Of a stretch of 64,000 bases of DNA, positions 17,870 through 27,220 are shown piece after piece. The position numbers were made by a program, and so were the translations under genes. Within the stretch, counting starts at the first letter, position 1, and each line of letters opens with the position of its first letter. Source of the DNA: an uncultured Ruminococcus sp. (GTDB taxonomy: Bacteria > Bacillota > Clostridia > Oscillospirales > Acutalibacteraceae); contig UQCF01000002.1 in the NCBI GenBank assembly GCA_900539465.1, positions 62,001-126,000 of the forward strand. The letters are read 5' to 3'. The notes under the pieces are model-generated. The model searched no databases, was not told the origin of the DNA, and was given only the letters and a program-made list of their open reading frames with translations.

Positions 17870-17927
17870 GCAAAAAAATATTTTTTTGACCTTCTCTGAT
17901 TTTTTACAAATAATTCACATTTGCCTA

Positions 17928-17994
17928 TTGACAAAGGTTAAAATAGAATGTATAGTATATTACAGAGTTAGCACTCGGCAATAAAGAGTGCTAA
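17928..17994 (+). promoter_or_regulatory. Heat-shock promoter with perfect CIRCE operator
   Basis: TTGACA (17928-17933), 17 nt and TATAGT (17951-17956) are followed by TTAGCACTC-N9-GAGTGCTAA (17968-17994), an exact CIRCE inverted repeat. HrcA, encoded immediately downstream, binds CIRCE, so the operon is autoregulated. Confidence 0.97.
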
Positions 17995-18016
17995 ATGTGC
18001 TAAAGGCGGTGATGAA

Positions 18017-19057
18017 ATGGAATTGAGTGAAAGAAAACAAAAAATACTCGGCGCGATAGTTGAGCAATATATCAAAACGGGCGAGCCCGTCGGTTCAAAG
18101 GCTTTGCTCTCTGCGCTTGATATGTCCGTTTCGTCGGCAACCGTCCGCAACGAGATGGCCGAGCTTTCGGCAATGGGTTATCTTGAGCAGCCGCACACCT
18201 CGGCCGGCAGAATCCCGACAAACGAGGGCTACCGCTACTATGTCGATCATTTGATGGTAAACAGGCAGATCGACGAGTCCCTGCGCCGCAGAATAGAAGC
18301 CGGCGTTCACATGGCGGTCACCGACCCGGAGAAGTTGCTGCAAAGAGCAGGCGAGGTTCTTGCAGACCTCACAGACTGCGCGGCGGTGAGCACAACGCCG
18401 TCCGGCGAGGGCGCGTTTATCAAACGTGTTGAGATTGTGCCTGTGGGCACACGCACGGCAATGATAGTTTTGCTGACCTCAACGGGCGTTCTCAAAAGCA
18501 AGGTTTGCAGAAGCGACAGCGACTTAAACGCCTCGGTGCTTGAGAGTTTTTATAATATAATGAAAACCTCTTTTATCGGCACAAAGCTTGAGGATGTGGA
18601 CACTGCGATGATGCAAAAGCTTGCGGCTTCTTTCGAGGCAGATGTGTTTACTCTTTTGCCGCTTGTCACAGCTGTGTCGGATTTGGCACAAGAGAGCATA
18701 CACACCGATATTGTTCTCGGCGGTCAGTCAAATCTTTTGCATTATTCAAACTATTACGGCAACACTGCATATGAGCTGCTGGAGTTTTTGAGAAGAGGCG
18801 AGCCGATAAGCAAGCTTCTTTCATCTGCCGCAAACGGTGAAAAAGATGTTGATGTTAAAATCGGCAGCGAAAACCCGTATAAACAGCTTACAAAATCCAG
18901 CGTGATAGTTTCTAACTACAATATAGACGGCAACCGCAGAGGGTCGATAGGCATTATCGGACCGACAAGGATAGATTACGAAAAACTCATTCCCTCGGTC
19001 AAATATCTGACCGATCTTGTCGGCAAGCTCCTGACGCAAACCTTTAAAGATGAATGA
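18017..19057 (+). CDS. hrcA: Heat-inducible transcription repressor HrcA
   Basis: 346 residues. The N-terminal winged helix starts MELSERKQKILGAIVEQYI and continues through GEPVGSKAL and SSATVRNEMAELSAMGYLEQPHTSAGRIPT, the recognition helix and conserved HTSAGR motif. The GAF-like dimerisation region follows. It represses its own operon through the CIRCE site 22 bp upstream and is kept active by GroEL in known systems. First gene of hrcA-grpE-dnaK-dnaJ; its end overlaps the possible upstream starts of grpE. Confidence 0.97.
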   Translation: MELSERKQKILGAIVEQYIKTGEPVGSKALLSALDMSVSSATVRNEMAELSAMGYLEQPHTSAGRIPTNEGYRYYVDHLMVNRQIDESLRRRIEAGVHMAVTDPEKLLQRAGEVLADLTDCAAVSTTPSGEGAFIKRVEIVPVGTRTAMIVLLTSTGVLKSKVCRSDSDLNASVLESFYNIMKTSFIGTKLEDVDTAMMQKLAASFEADVFTLLPLVTAVSDLAQESIHTDIVLGGQSNLLHYSNYYGNTAYELLEFLRRGEPISKLLSSAANGEKDVDVKIGSENPYKQLTKSSVIVSNYNIDGNRRGSIGIIGPTRIDYEKLIPSVKYLTDLVGKLLTQTFKDE

Positions 19058-19070
19058 AAGGATGAACCAA

Positions 19071-19604
19071 ATGGCTAAGGATAAAGAAAAGAAGACCAAA
19101 AAGGCAGACGAAGAAGTAAAAGAGACCAAAGAAAAAAAAGAAGAAAAGAAAGCGGAGCCGTCAAATGAAGAAAAGCTTCAGACTCAGCTTGATGAAAAAA
19201 ACGACCAGCTTCTCAGAATGGCTGCCGAGTACGATAACTTCCGCAAGCGTTCTCAAAGAGAAAAAGAAGGGCTTTATACCGATTGCAGAGCTTCTGTTAT
19301 AAAAGAGCTTTTGCCGGTCATAGATAATTTTGAAAGATGTGTTTCTTCAGCAGAGGGCACAAGCTATGAGGATTATCGCAAGGGCGTTGAGATGACTTAT
19401 AAACAATTCACAGACGCACTCGCAAAGCTCGGCATCGAGGCTTTCGGCGAGGTCGGCGAAGCGTTTGACCCGAATCTTCACAATGCGGTTATGCACGCAG
19501 AGAATGAAGCTTTACCCGAAAACACAGTTTCAAACGTCTTGATGAAAGGCTATAAAACAGGTGACAAAATTATTCGCGCCGCTATGGTTGCGGTTGCAAA
19601 TTGA
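19071..19604 (+). CDS. grpE: Nucleotide exchange factor GrpE
   Basis: 177 residues; releases ADP from DnaK. The N-terminus is very charged and lysine/glutamate-rich (residues 1-35), then a long coiled coil leads into the conserved NFRKRSQREKE and the C-terminal beta domain (FDPNLHNAVMHAEN, VLMKGYKTGDKIIRAAMV). The ATG at 19071 is preferred: AAAGGA lies 8 nt upstream, whereas the in-frame ATGs at 19050 and 19062 overlap the hrcA end or this site. Confidence 0.95.
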   Translation: MAKDKEKKTKKADEEVKETKEKKEEKKAEPSNEEKLQTQLDEKNDQLLRMAAEYDNFRKRSQREKEGLYTDCRASVIKELLPVIDNFERCVSSAEGTSYEDYRKGVEMTYKQFTDALAKLGIEAFGEVGEAFDPNLHNAVMHAENEALPENTVSNVLMKGYKTGDKIIRAAMVAVAN

Positions 19605-19648
19605 TTTTCAGCAATAAACATATATGTATATATTAGGAGGAATAAATT

Positions 19649-21496
19649 ATGTCAAAAGTAATAGGTATTGATTTAGGTACAACAAACTCATGTGTAGCAG
19701 TTATTGAGGGCGGCGAGCCCGTAGTTATCGCCAATGCAGAGGGTGCAAGAACAACTCCCTCGGTTGTTGCATTCGGCAAATCGGGCGAAAGAATGGTAGG
19801 TCAGGTTGCAAAGAGACAGGCTATCACAAACCCCGACCGCACTGTTTCTTCAATCAAACGTCAGATGGGTACGGATTTCAAAGTAACTATCGACGATAAA
19901 AAATACACTCCGCAAGAGATTTCGGCAATGATTCTTCAAAAGCTCAAAGCAGATGCAGAGGCTTATCTCGGTGAAAAGGTAACAGAAGCCGTTATCACCG
20001 TTCCCGCTTACTTCACAGACTCACAGCGTCAGGCAACTAAAGACGCAGGTAAAATTGCAGGTCTTGACGTTAAGAGAATTATAAACGAGCCCACAGCTGC
20101 GGCTCTTGCTTACGGCATTGATAAAGAAGCAGACCAGAAAGTTATGGTTTATGACCTCGGCGGCGGCACATTCGATGTATCTATCATTGAAATGGGCGAC
20201 GGCGTTCAGGAGGTTCTTGCCACGGCAGGTAACAACCGTTTGGGCGGCGACGACTTCGACCAGAGAATAATCGACTGGATGGTTGACGAGTTCCAGAAGT
20301 CAAACGGCATTTCGCTTAAGGGCGACAAGATGGCTATGCAGAGACTTAAAGAAGCGGCAGAAAAAGCCAAGATTGAGCTTTCCGGCGTTACATCTTCAGA
20401 CATCAACCTGCCCTATATCACAGTTGACGCAACAGGACCCAAGCACCTTGAGCTGACCCTTACAAGAGCAAAGTTCAACGAGCTTACGGCAGACCTTGTT
20501 GAGGCAACCATGGGACCGGTTCGCCGTGCAATGGGTGACTCGGGTCTCAGCACAGGCGACATTGATAAGGTTCTTATGGTCGGCGGTTCTTCAAGAATCC
20601 CCGCAGTTCAGGAAGCTATTAAAAAGTTCATCGGCAAAGAGCCTTTCAAGGGCATCAACCCCGATGAGTGCGTTGCAATCGGCGCAGCTCTTCAGGCAGG
20701 CGTTCTCGGCGGCGAAGTTAAAGGACTTCTTCTTCTTGATGTTACACCCCTTTCACTCGGTATTGAGACAATGGGCGGCATAAACACCAAGATTATTGAC
20801 AGAAACACAACTATCCCCGTTAAGAAGAGCCAGATCTTCTCAACGGCAGCCGATAACCAGCCCTCTGTTGAGGTTCATGTTCTTCAGGGCGAAAGAGAGT
20901 TCGCAAAAGATAACAAGACCCTCGGCGTATTCCACCTTGACGGAATTCTTCCCGCACGCCGCGGTGTTCCGCAGATTGAGGTTACATTTGATATAGACGC
21001 CAACGGCATCGTTCATGTTTCGGCAAAAGACCTCGGCACAAACAAGGAGCAGTCAATTTCAATAACATCTTCAACAAATATGTCAAAAGAAGACATTGAA
21101 AAGGCTGTTCATGAGGCAGAGCAGTTTGCCCAGGAGGATAAACAGCGCCGTGAAGAAATCGACACCAGAAACAACGCAGATCAGCTTGTTTACCAGTGCG
21201 AGAAGATGCTCAGTGAAGAGGGCGACAAGTTCTCGGACGGCGACAAATCAGAGATAAACTCTAAGATTGACGCTTTGAAAGAGGCTCTCAAGGGTCAGGA
21301 TATTAACCTTATCAAGACAAAGCAGGAGGAGCTTCAGTCAAAGTTCTATGAGATAAGCGAAAAGCTCTATAAGGCTGCACAAGAGGCGGCAGGCGCACAG
21401 GGTGCTCCCGGTGCAGACGCTCAGGGTACACAGGGCGGCGGCCAGGACGAAAACGGCTATTATGATGCCGATTACAAAGACGTAACAGGCGAATAA
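19649..21496 (+). CDS. dnaK: Chaperone protein DnaK (Hsp70)
   Basis: 615 residues, full length. The ATPase domain has GIDLGTTNSCVAV, the linker-facing VYDLGGGTFDVSII and the adenosine motif VGGSSRIPAVQ. The substrate-binding domain starts after LLLLDVTPLSLGIET and ends in a helical lid with an Ala/Gly/Gln-rich tail. A strong AGGAGGA precedes the ATG. The Gram-positive type is indicated by the absence of the 23-25-residue insertion near the start of the ATPase domain. It works with the flanking GrpE and DnaJ. Confidence 0.98.
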   Translation: MSKVIGIDLGTTNSCVAVIEGGEPVVIANAEGARTTPSVVAFGKSGERMVGQVAKRQAITNPDRTVSSIKRQMGTDFKVTIDDKKYTPQEISAMILQKLKADAEAYLGEKVTEAVITVPAYFTDSQRQATKDAGKIAGLDVKRIINEPTAAALAYGIDKEADQKVMVYDLGGGTFDVSIIEMGDGVQEVLATAGNNRLGGDDFDQRIIDWMVDEFQKSNGISLKGDKMAMQRLKEAAEKAKIELSGVTSSDINLPYITVDATGPKHLELTLTRAKFNELTADLVEATMGPVRRAMGDSGLSTGDIDKVLMVGGSSRIPAVQEAIKKFIGKEPFKGINPDECVAIGAALQAGVLGGEVKGLLLLDVTPLSLGIETMGGINTKIIDRNTTIPVKKSQIFSTAADNQPSVEVHVLQGEREFAKDNKTLGVFHLDGILPARRGVPQIEVTFDIDANGIVHVSAKDLGTNKEQSISITSSTNMSKEDIEKAVHEAEQFAQEDKQRREEIDTRNNADQLVYQCEKMLSEEGDKFSDGDKSEINSKIDALKEALKGQDINLIKTKQEELQSKFYEISEKLYKAAQEAAGAQGAPGADAQGTQGGGQDENGYYDADYKDVTGE

Positions 21497-21514
21497 TTTA
21501 AAATAAGTTTAGTT

Positions 21515-21563
21515 CCGAAGCTGTCGTGCCGGAGTCTAACGGCTCTCGGCGCGGTGGCTTCGG
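21515..21563 (+). other. Nested hairpin in the dnaK-dnaJ spacer
   Basis: CCGAAGC (21515-21521) pairs with GCTTCGG (21557-21563), and an inner GCCG-GAG/CTC-CGGC stem folds inside. There is no T-run, so it is more likely an mRNA-processing or stability element than a full terminator. Confidence 0.5.
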
Positions 21564-21589
21564 ATTGTGAAATGTAAGGAGCAGTCATT

Positions 21590-22756
21590 ATGGCCGCAGA
21601 TAAAAGAGATTATTACGAGGTTCTCGGCGTAAGCAAAGACGCGAGCGAGGACGAGATAAAAAAAGCATACAGAAAAAAAGCAAAACAATATCACCCCGAC
21701 CTCAACCCCGGCGACAAAACCGCGGAGGAAAAATTCAAAGAGGCAAATGAGGCGTATGAAGTCCTCAGCGATAAGGATAAAAAGGCACGCTATGACCAAT
21801 TCGGTCATGCAGGCGTTGACCCGAACTACGGCGCAGGCGGCGGCAACCCGTTCGGCGGCGGATTTTCGGGCAATCCTTTCGGCGGCGGAGTCGATTTTGA
21901 CCTCGGTGATATTTTCTCAAGCTTTTTCGGCGGCGGCAGCACAGGCGGCAGACGTGCAAACCCCAACGCACCGAGGCGCGGCGAAGATATAAAGGCGAAT
22001 ATTACAATATCGTTTGAAGAGGCGGCAAAGGGCTGCAAGCGAACGATAGAGATTAACCGCATAGATACCTGCCCCGAGTGCGGCGGCAGCGGAGCTAAAA
22101 AAGGCACTTCGCCCAAAACCTGCACAGAGTGTCACGGTACGGGTCAGGTAACGACTCAGCAGAGAACAGCTTTCGGCGTTATCCAGTCGCAAAAGGCGTG
22201 CCCCAAGTGCGGCGGCAGAGGTAAGATAATAGAAAATCCCTGCCCCAAATGCGGCGGCAGAGGACGTGTTACAAAGCCGAGCCGTCTTGAGATTACAATA
22301 CCTGCCGGAATTGACGACAGACAGGTTCTCAACGTCAGAGGCGAGGGTAACAAGGGTCTCAACGGCGGACCTGCCGGCGATCTTCATGTCGGCGTATTCG
22401 TAAGACCGCACCCGTTCTTTGAGCGTGACGGCTTTAATGTTTGGTATGACGCGCATGTATCATATGCACAGGCGGCATTGGGTGATAAAATAGTTGTTCC
22501 CACGCTTGACGGCAATGTTGAATACAGCTTGCGCCCCGGCACACAGCCTATGGATGTTTTTAAGCTCCGTGAAAAGGGCATACAAAACATAAACGGCCGC
22601 GGCAGGGGAGATCAGATGGTAAGAATTATCGTCGATGTTCCGAAATCGCTCACACAGGAGCAAAAAGAGCTTCTCAATAAATTCAACGAAAGCCTCGGCA
22701 ATCAGCCCCCGCAGGGCGAAGATAAAAGAGGATTCTTCGGCAAAAAGAAAAAATAA
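21590..22756 (+). CDS. dnaJ: Chaperone protein DnaJ (Hsp40)
   Basis: 388 residues. The J domain (1-70) carries the YHPDL tripeptide region that stimulates DnaK ATPase. A Gly/Phe-rich linker follows (about 75-120, GGNPFGGGFSGNPFGGG). Four CxxCxGxG zinc repeats lie at about 160-230: CPECGGSG, CTECHGTG, CPKCGGRG and CPKCGGRG. The C-terminal substrate domains are complete. AAGGAG precedes the ATG. It is the last gene of the heat-shock operon and is followed by a strong terminator. Confidence 0.97.
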   Translation: MAADKRDYYEVLGVSKDASEDEIKKAYRKKAKQYHPDLNPGDKTAEEKFKEANEAYEVLSDKDKKARYDQFGHAGVDPNYGAGGGNPFGGGFSGNPFGGGVDFDLGDIFSSFFGGGSTGGRRANPNAPRRGEDIKANITISFEEAAKGCKRTIEINRIDTCPECGGSGAKKGTSPKTCTECHGTGQVTTQQRTAFGVIQSQKACPKCGGRGKIIENPCPKCGGRGRVTKPSRLEITIPAGIDDRQVLNVRGEGNKGLNGGPAGDLHVGVFVRPHPFFERDGFNVWYDAHVSYAQAALGDKIVVPTLDGNVEYSLRPGTQPMDVFKLREKGIQNINGRGRGDQMVRIIVDVPKSLTQEQKELLNKFNESLGNQPPQGEDKRGFFGKKKK

Positions 22757-22760
22757 AGTT

Positions 22761-22801
22761 AACTGCCTCAAATCGGTAAAACGGTTTGAGGCAGTTTTTT
22801 T
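22761..22801 (+). terminator. Terminator of the heat-shock operon
   Basis: A 15-position stem (22761-22775 with 22782-22796, one G-U type mismatch) is followed by a run of T. Confidence 0.92.
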
Positions 22802-22853
22802 ATGTCCCGCGGTGTGCCGCCGCATATTGCCTCCACTTTAGTGGGGCGTCTTC

Positions 22854-23650
22854 GGCGGCATGAGGTCATGCCGCCCTACGCCGAGAATTGAAACAACTCG
22901 TAGGGCGGTGTGCCCACACACCGCCGTTGGCAGCATTAAACCGTGAGATTTCACCTCATCAGTCACTTCGTGACAGCTTCTCCTCGAGGAGAAGCCGATT
23001 GTAGCCTTCGCCCCGGGGGAGAAGGTGGCGCGACGCGCCGGATGAGGGCGAGTCTTACCGTTAGCTCACATCAAATTCAGAGAATCGGCGGCATGAGGTC
23101 ATGCCGCCATACGCAGTGCCTCGCCGAGAATAACATCATGTCGTGAGAGTTCACCTCATCAGTCACTTCGTGACAGCTTCTCCTCGAGGAGAAGCCGATT
23201 GTGGCCTTCGCCCCGGGGGAGAAGGTGGCGCAACGCGCCGGAATAGGGCGAGTCTTGCCGTTAGCTCACATCAAATTCAGATAATCGGCGGCATGAGGTC
23301 ATGCCGCCCTACGCCGAGAATTGAAATATCTCGTAGGGCGGTGTGCCCACACACCGCCGTTGGCGACAACATACCGTGAGACTTCACCTCATCAGTCACT
23401 CCGTGACAGCTTCTCCTCAAGGAGAAGCCGATTGTAGCCTTCGCCCGGGGGAGAAGGTGGCGCAACGCGCCGGATGAGGGCGAGTCTTACCGTTAGCTCA
23501 CATCAAATTCAGAGAATCGGCGGCATGAGGCATGCCGCCCTACGTCGAGAATTGAAACACCTCGTAGGGCGGTGTGCCCACACACCGCCGTCGGCAATAT
23601 CAAACCGCAAGACTTCACCTCGCAGAGCGGTGTGTCACACAACTCCGCGC
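22854..23650. repeat. Array of two alternating palindrome-rich intergenic repeats
   Basis: Two units alternate. Unit H (GGCGGCATGAGG...TGCCGCC then TAGGGCGGTGTGCCCACAC) is at 22854-22942, 23087-23142 (short variant), 23287-23375 and 23519 to about 23610. Unit L (TTCACCTCATCAGTCACT ... TCACATCAAATTCAGA) is at 22943-23086, 23143-23286 and 23376-23518, with a degenerate start near 23615. Periods are 200 and 233 bp. Each unit holds hairpins: GTCACTTCGTGAC, the perfect palindrome CTTCTCCTCGAGGAGAAG, and a GGCGGTGTG/CACACCGCC stem. The short open frames that run through it (for example 22943-23146 and 23143-23379) repeat with the DNA and are not genes. It looks like a non-autonomous REP/BIME- or MITE-like family. 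Confidence 0.9.
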
Positions 23651-23655
23651 AAAAA

Positions 23656-23685
23656 AAAGAGCGATGAAACTTCTCACCGCTCTTT
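23656..23685 (-). terminator. Terminator of the metallophosphoesterase gene
   Basis: Arms 23656-23667 and 23674-23685 pair at 11 of 12 positions; in the minus direction the stem is followed by a run of eight T. Confidence 0.8.
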
Positions 23686-23694
23686 TTGCTTATT

Positions 23695-25062
23695 TTATTT
23701 GTCTATTTTGTATGTTGCGTATGCAAGAATTTGTCCGTTTACAAAATCACAGGCATTCGATATTACAAAATCGGGATAAACATTGAGATAAAGTCCTTCG
23801 GACATTGTGCCGGGGTTAGAGTGCTGTATGGGCTGGGTAATCGAAGTTGTTCTCGGTGCCGCGGAGCTTGAAACGTGAACCATTGTTGCGGTTGTTCCGT
23901 CATAGTCGGTGATATTGAGGTTCTCGTTATATTCCTCCATGCTGTATGCCCAATGTGAATGACCGTTAAAGAATATAACATTTTTATATTCGGTCAAAAG
24001 ACCTCTGAATCGCCTTTCGTCTTTGTTGCCGCTGAAGTAGGGGAGAATATAAAAATACCCGAAATCGTTTTGTAGGTTGCCCTCGCCGAGGAACGGGTTA
24101 CCGCTCGGAGCGTTGAAGAACGTGTGGAAATAAAGATAAACTCTCTTGCCCTTATAGGTTTCGAGCTGTGTCTCGAGCCAGTCAAGCTGTTCGTCTGTGA
24201 CAAGCTGAACAAACGGAGCGTAAACATCGCTTACCTGGCTAAAGAAAATGAATACATCGCCGTGTGTTTCTTTGCCGGAGTATACAAAGTCATATCCGTT
24301 ATCCGAAACAGCCAAAACGCCGTCGGGCTTGTTGTCAGAGAACACGCCTACGTTGATGTTTTCTTTCCATGTCTCATAGTTGAATTTGTCTTTGCAGTCG
24401 TGGTTACCCTTGCAGGTGAATACGTTGAAGTCGTGCTCGGAGTTATATTTGTTAAAAGATATGTATGCCGAATCTTCACCCTCTTTTGAGAGGTCACCCG
24501 AAACGCCGACAATAGAAACACCCATATCGTCAAGGAAGTTTAACGCTCTCGTGTACGAAGTCTGCGATATATCGTTACCCGCGTCGTCATAATATCTGTT
24601 AAAATGAACGTCGCTGAGTGAGCCGAAGCTGTAAGTTTCCGCGCCGTAAGCAAAGGTCTTGCCGAGCGGGAGAGTTTCTGTGTCAACAAGCTGATCATCA
24701 TAATAAAGAAGCATTGTTTTTGCATTCTGCGGTATTGCAAGAAAAGAGTTGAGCTCTTTTTCTCCCTCGCCGTTTTTGACGGTTATCTTTGCAAACTCGG
24801 TGTAAGGAACTGTTTTGCCGCTCTCTGAATATGTTGTGAGTTTTTCTCCGCCGAGTGTGCCCCAATAAACGGAATATTCCGCGTCATAGTTTGACGTTAC
24901 GGTTAAAGTACCTGCCGCAGACGCTTTTTCGTCGTTTGCAAAGTTCAGCTCTACCGAAGCTTCAATTCCTCCGGGCGGAATAGGCGTGGGTGTTATGATG
25001 CCTATTGACATTAAAAATGCCAAAATAAGCGCAATTAACTTATTGACAATGTTAGCTAACAT
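23695..25062 (-). CDS. Secreted metallophosphoesterase
   Basis: 455 residues. The N-terminal hydrophobic segment (about 5-25) followed by PTPIPPGG is an export signal or anchor without an obvious A-X-A site. A beta-rich region (35-135) precedes a calcineurin-like domain with FGSLSDVHFNRYY, VSGDLSKEGED, CKGNHDCKD, YLYFHTFF and NGHSHWAYS, a full set of metal ligands. It probably hydrolyses phosphate esters at the cell surface. AGGAGG precedes the ATG. It is monocistronic and separated from the heat-shock operon by the repeat array. The substrate is not evident. Confidence 0.83.
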   Translation of the reverse strand: MLANIVNKLIALILAFLMSIGIITPTPIPPGGIEASVELNFANDEKASAAGTLTVTSNYDAEYSVYWGTLGGEKLTTYSESGKTVPYTEFAKITVKNGEGEKELNSFLAIPQNAKTMLLYYDDQLVDTETLPLGKTFAYGAETYSFGSLSDVHFNRYYDDAGNDISQTSYTRALNFLDDMGVSIVGVSGDLSKEGEDSAYISFNKYNSEHDFNVFTCKGNHDCKDKFNYETWKENINVGVFSDNKPDGVLAVSDNGYDFVYSGKETHGDVFIFFSQVSDVYAPFVQLVTDEQLDWLETQLETYKGKRVYLYFHTFFNAPSGNPFLGEGNLQNDFGYFYILPYFSGNKDERRFRGLLTEYKNVIFFNGHSHWAYSMEEYNENLNITDYDGTTATMVHVSSSAAPRTTSITQPIQHSNPGTMSEGLYLNVYPDFVISNACDFVNGQILAYATYKIDK

Positions 25063-25193
25063 AATTTTACCTCCTGTTTTTGGCTGGTTTTATAATAACA
25101 TTCTCTTTTTATAAAATCAATAGCATATAAAGTGCCGAGTGAAATTTTATTTGTTGATTTTAAAAAAATAAAATCATATAATACATTTGTCTC

Positions 25194-25240
25194 TTGACAT
25201 AATAATAAAAAGAGTTATACTATATTGAGAACATTTGTTC
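25194..25240 (+). promoter_or_regulatory. uvrB promoter with SOS (LexA) box
   Basis: TTGACA (25194-25199), 16 nt, TATACT (25216-25221), then GAACATTTGTTC (25229-25240), which is the GAAC-N4-GTTC core of the Firmicutes LexA box. The box covers the expected transcription start, so LexA should repress uvrBA. Confidence 0.9.
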
Positions 25241-25263
25241 ATATTATTTCGGAGGTTTGCGGT

Positions 25264-27219
25264 ATGGATCATTTTAAATTGGTTTCAAAATATAAGCCTA
25301 TGGGCGATCAGCCGCAGGCAATAGAAAAACTCGCCGATGGGCTTAACAAGGGATATAACGAGCAAACACTGCTCGGCGTTACGGGCTCCGGCAAAACATT
25401 CACAATGGCAAACATTATTGCCAAGGTCAACAGACCCACTCTTGTTTTGGCGCACAACAAAACTCTTGCCGCACAGCTTTGTAGCGAGTTCAGAGAGTAT
25501 TTTCCCGAAAACGCGGTGGAGTATTTTGTATCTTATTACGACTATTATCAGCCGGAGGCTTATATACCCACAACCGATACTTATATAGAAAAAGACAGCG
25601 CCGTAAACGATGAAATTGATAAGCTCCGCCATTCGGCAACCTCTGCACTTTCGGAGCGCAGGGACGTTATAATCGTTGCCTCGGTTTCGTGCATATATTC
25701 TTTGGGCGACCCGATAGATTACCGCAGCATGGTTATTTCGCTTCGCACGGGCATGACCAAAGAGCGCGACGAGCTTATACAAAAGCTTATTGAAATTCAG
25801 TACGAGAGAAACGATATAAATTTTATCAGAAATAAATTCAGAGTACGCGGAGATGTGGTTGAAATATACCCTGTTTATTCAAACGAAAACGCGATAAGAG
25901 TTGAATTTTTCGGCGATGAAATTGACAGAATAAGCGAGATAAACGCCCTTACGGGTCAGGTCAAAAATGTGCTTTCACACGTTGCGATTTATCCTGCGTC
26001 GCACTATGTTGTCTCGCCCGATAAAATGGAGCGTTCAATAAAGCAGATTTATGCCGAAATGCTCACGCAGGTAGAAAAATTTCAGTCAGAGGGTAAGCTG
26101 ATTGAGGCGCAAAGAATAAAGCAGCGGACGGAATATGACATAGAAATGCTCAGAGAAACGGGCTTTTGCAAGGGGATAGAGAATTATTCCGCAATTATGT
26201 CCGGCAGAAAGCCCGGCGATCCGCCGTTTACGCTTCTTGATTATTTCCCCGACGATTTTGTGCTTTTTGTCGATGAATCCCACGTCACCTTGCCGCAGGT
26301 AAGGGCAATGTTCGGCGGTGATTATTCAAGAAAAGACAGCCTTGTTAAATTCGGCTTCCGTCTGCCGTCGGCATATGATAACAGACCGCTGAAGTTTGAT
26401 GAATTTTATCAAAAAACAGGTCAAAAAATATTTGTCAGCGCGACCCCCGGTGAATTTGAAAAGCAGACAAGCGCGCAGATTGCCGAGCAGCTTATAAGAC
26501 CTACCGGCTTGCTCGACCCCGAAATAATCGTGAAGCCCACAGAGGGGCAGATTGACGACATTGTTTCTGAAATAAATATCAGAACCGAGCGCGGCGAGAG
26601 AGTTTTAATAACGACTCTTACCAAAAAAATGGCAGAGGATTTGACCGATTATCTTGACAACACAGGCATAAAGGTGCGCTATATGCACTATGATGTCGAT
26701 ACGATAGAACGAATGAAATTGATACGCGAATTAAGGCTCGGCGAGTTTGACGTGCTTGTCGGCATCAACCTTTTAAGAGAGGGCTTGGATATTCCCGAGG
26801 TTTCTCTCGTTGCGATTCTCGATGCAGACAAAGAGGGCTTTCTCAGAAGCGAAACGTCGCTTATCCAGACAATAGGCAGAGCCGCGAGAAATGCAGACGG
26901 TCAGGTTATAATGTATGCCGACAGCGTTACTCCGTCTATGGAGCGTGCGATTAAAGAAACCGAACGCCGCCGCGCAAAGCAAAAGGCTTATAACGAGGAG
27001 CACGGCATAATTCCGCAGACCATCAAAAAAGATGTGCGCGAAATAATAGAGATTTCTACCCACGAGGGCGAAAAGAGCACAAGACGGTTAACAAGAGCAC
27101 AGCGCGAGGCAATGATTAAACAGCTCACCGCAGAGATGAAAGCTGCGGCAAAAATACTTGAGTTTGAGCACGCCGCTTATTTGAGAGATAAAATAGAAAA
27201 GCTAAAAGAGGGTAAATAA
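25264..27219 (+). CDS. uvrB: Excinuclease ABC subunit B
   Basis: 651 residues from the ATG at 25264 (GGAGG 8 nt upstream; an in-frame TTG at 25225 lies inside the promoter-operator region and is rejected). UvrB verifies lesions after loading by UvrA. Walker A GVTGSGKT, the beta-hairpin YYDYYQPEAYIP, the DEAD-like VDESHVTLPQ, helicase motif V/VI (GINLLREGLDIPEVSLV, QTIGRAARN) and the C-terminal UVR domain that contacts UvrC are all present. It is separated from uvrA by one base. Confidence 0.98.
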   Translation: MDHFKLVSKYKPMGDQPQAIEKLADGLNKGYNEQTLLGVTGSGKTFTMANIIAKVNRPTLVLAHNKTLAAQLCSEFREYFPENAVEYFVSYYDYYQPEAYIPTTDTYIEKDSAVNDEIDKLRHSATSALSERRDVIIVASVSCIYSLGDPIDYRSMVISLRTGMTKERDELIQKLIEIQYERNDINFIRNKFRVRGDVVEIYPVYSNENAIRVEFFGDEIDRISEINALTGQVKNVLSHVAIYPASHYVVSPDKMERSIKQIYAEMLTQVEKFQSEGKLIEAQRIKQRTEYDIEMLRETGFCKGIENYSAIMSGRKPGDPPFTLLDYFPDDFVLFVDESHVTLPQVRAMFGGDYSRKDSLVKFGFRLPSAYDNRPLKFDEFYQKTGQKIFVSATPGEFEKQTSAQIAEQLIRPTGLLDPEIIVKPTEGQIDDIVSEINIRTERGERVLITTLTKKMAEDLTDYLDNTGIKVRYMHYDVDTIERMKLIRELRLGEFDVLVGINLLREGLDIPEVSLVAILDADKEGFLRSETSLIQTIGRAARNADGQVIMYADSVTPSMERAIKETERRRAKQKAYNEEHGIIPQTIKKDVREIIEISTHEGEKSTRRLTRAQREAMIKQLTAEMKAAAKILEFEHAAYLRDKIEKLKEGK

Positions 27220-27220
27220 A

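Noticed and set aside
21826..22456. Minus-strand frames of 99-179 codons opposite dnaJ
   Set aside because: Shadows of the glycine- and cysteine-rich dnaJ sequence; no ribosome-binding site.
22943..23379. Two overlapping plus-strand frames of 67 and 78 codons with similar proteins
   Set aside because: They are the repeat array translated twice; they have no ribosome-binding sites and the similarity follows the DNA repeat.
22854..23650. CRISPR array
   Set aside because: Repeats are about 90-145 bp, palindrome-rich and alternate in two kinds; there are no short unique spacers and no cas genes.
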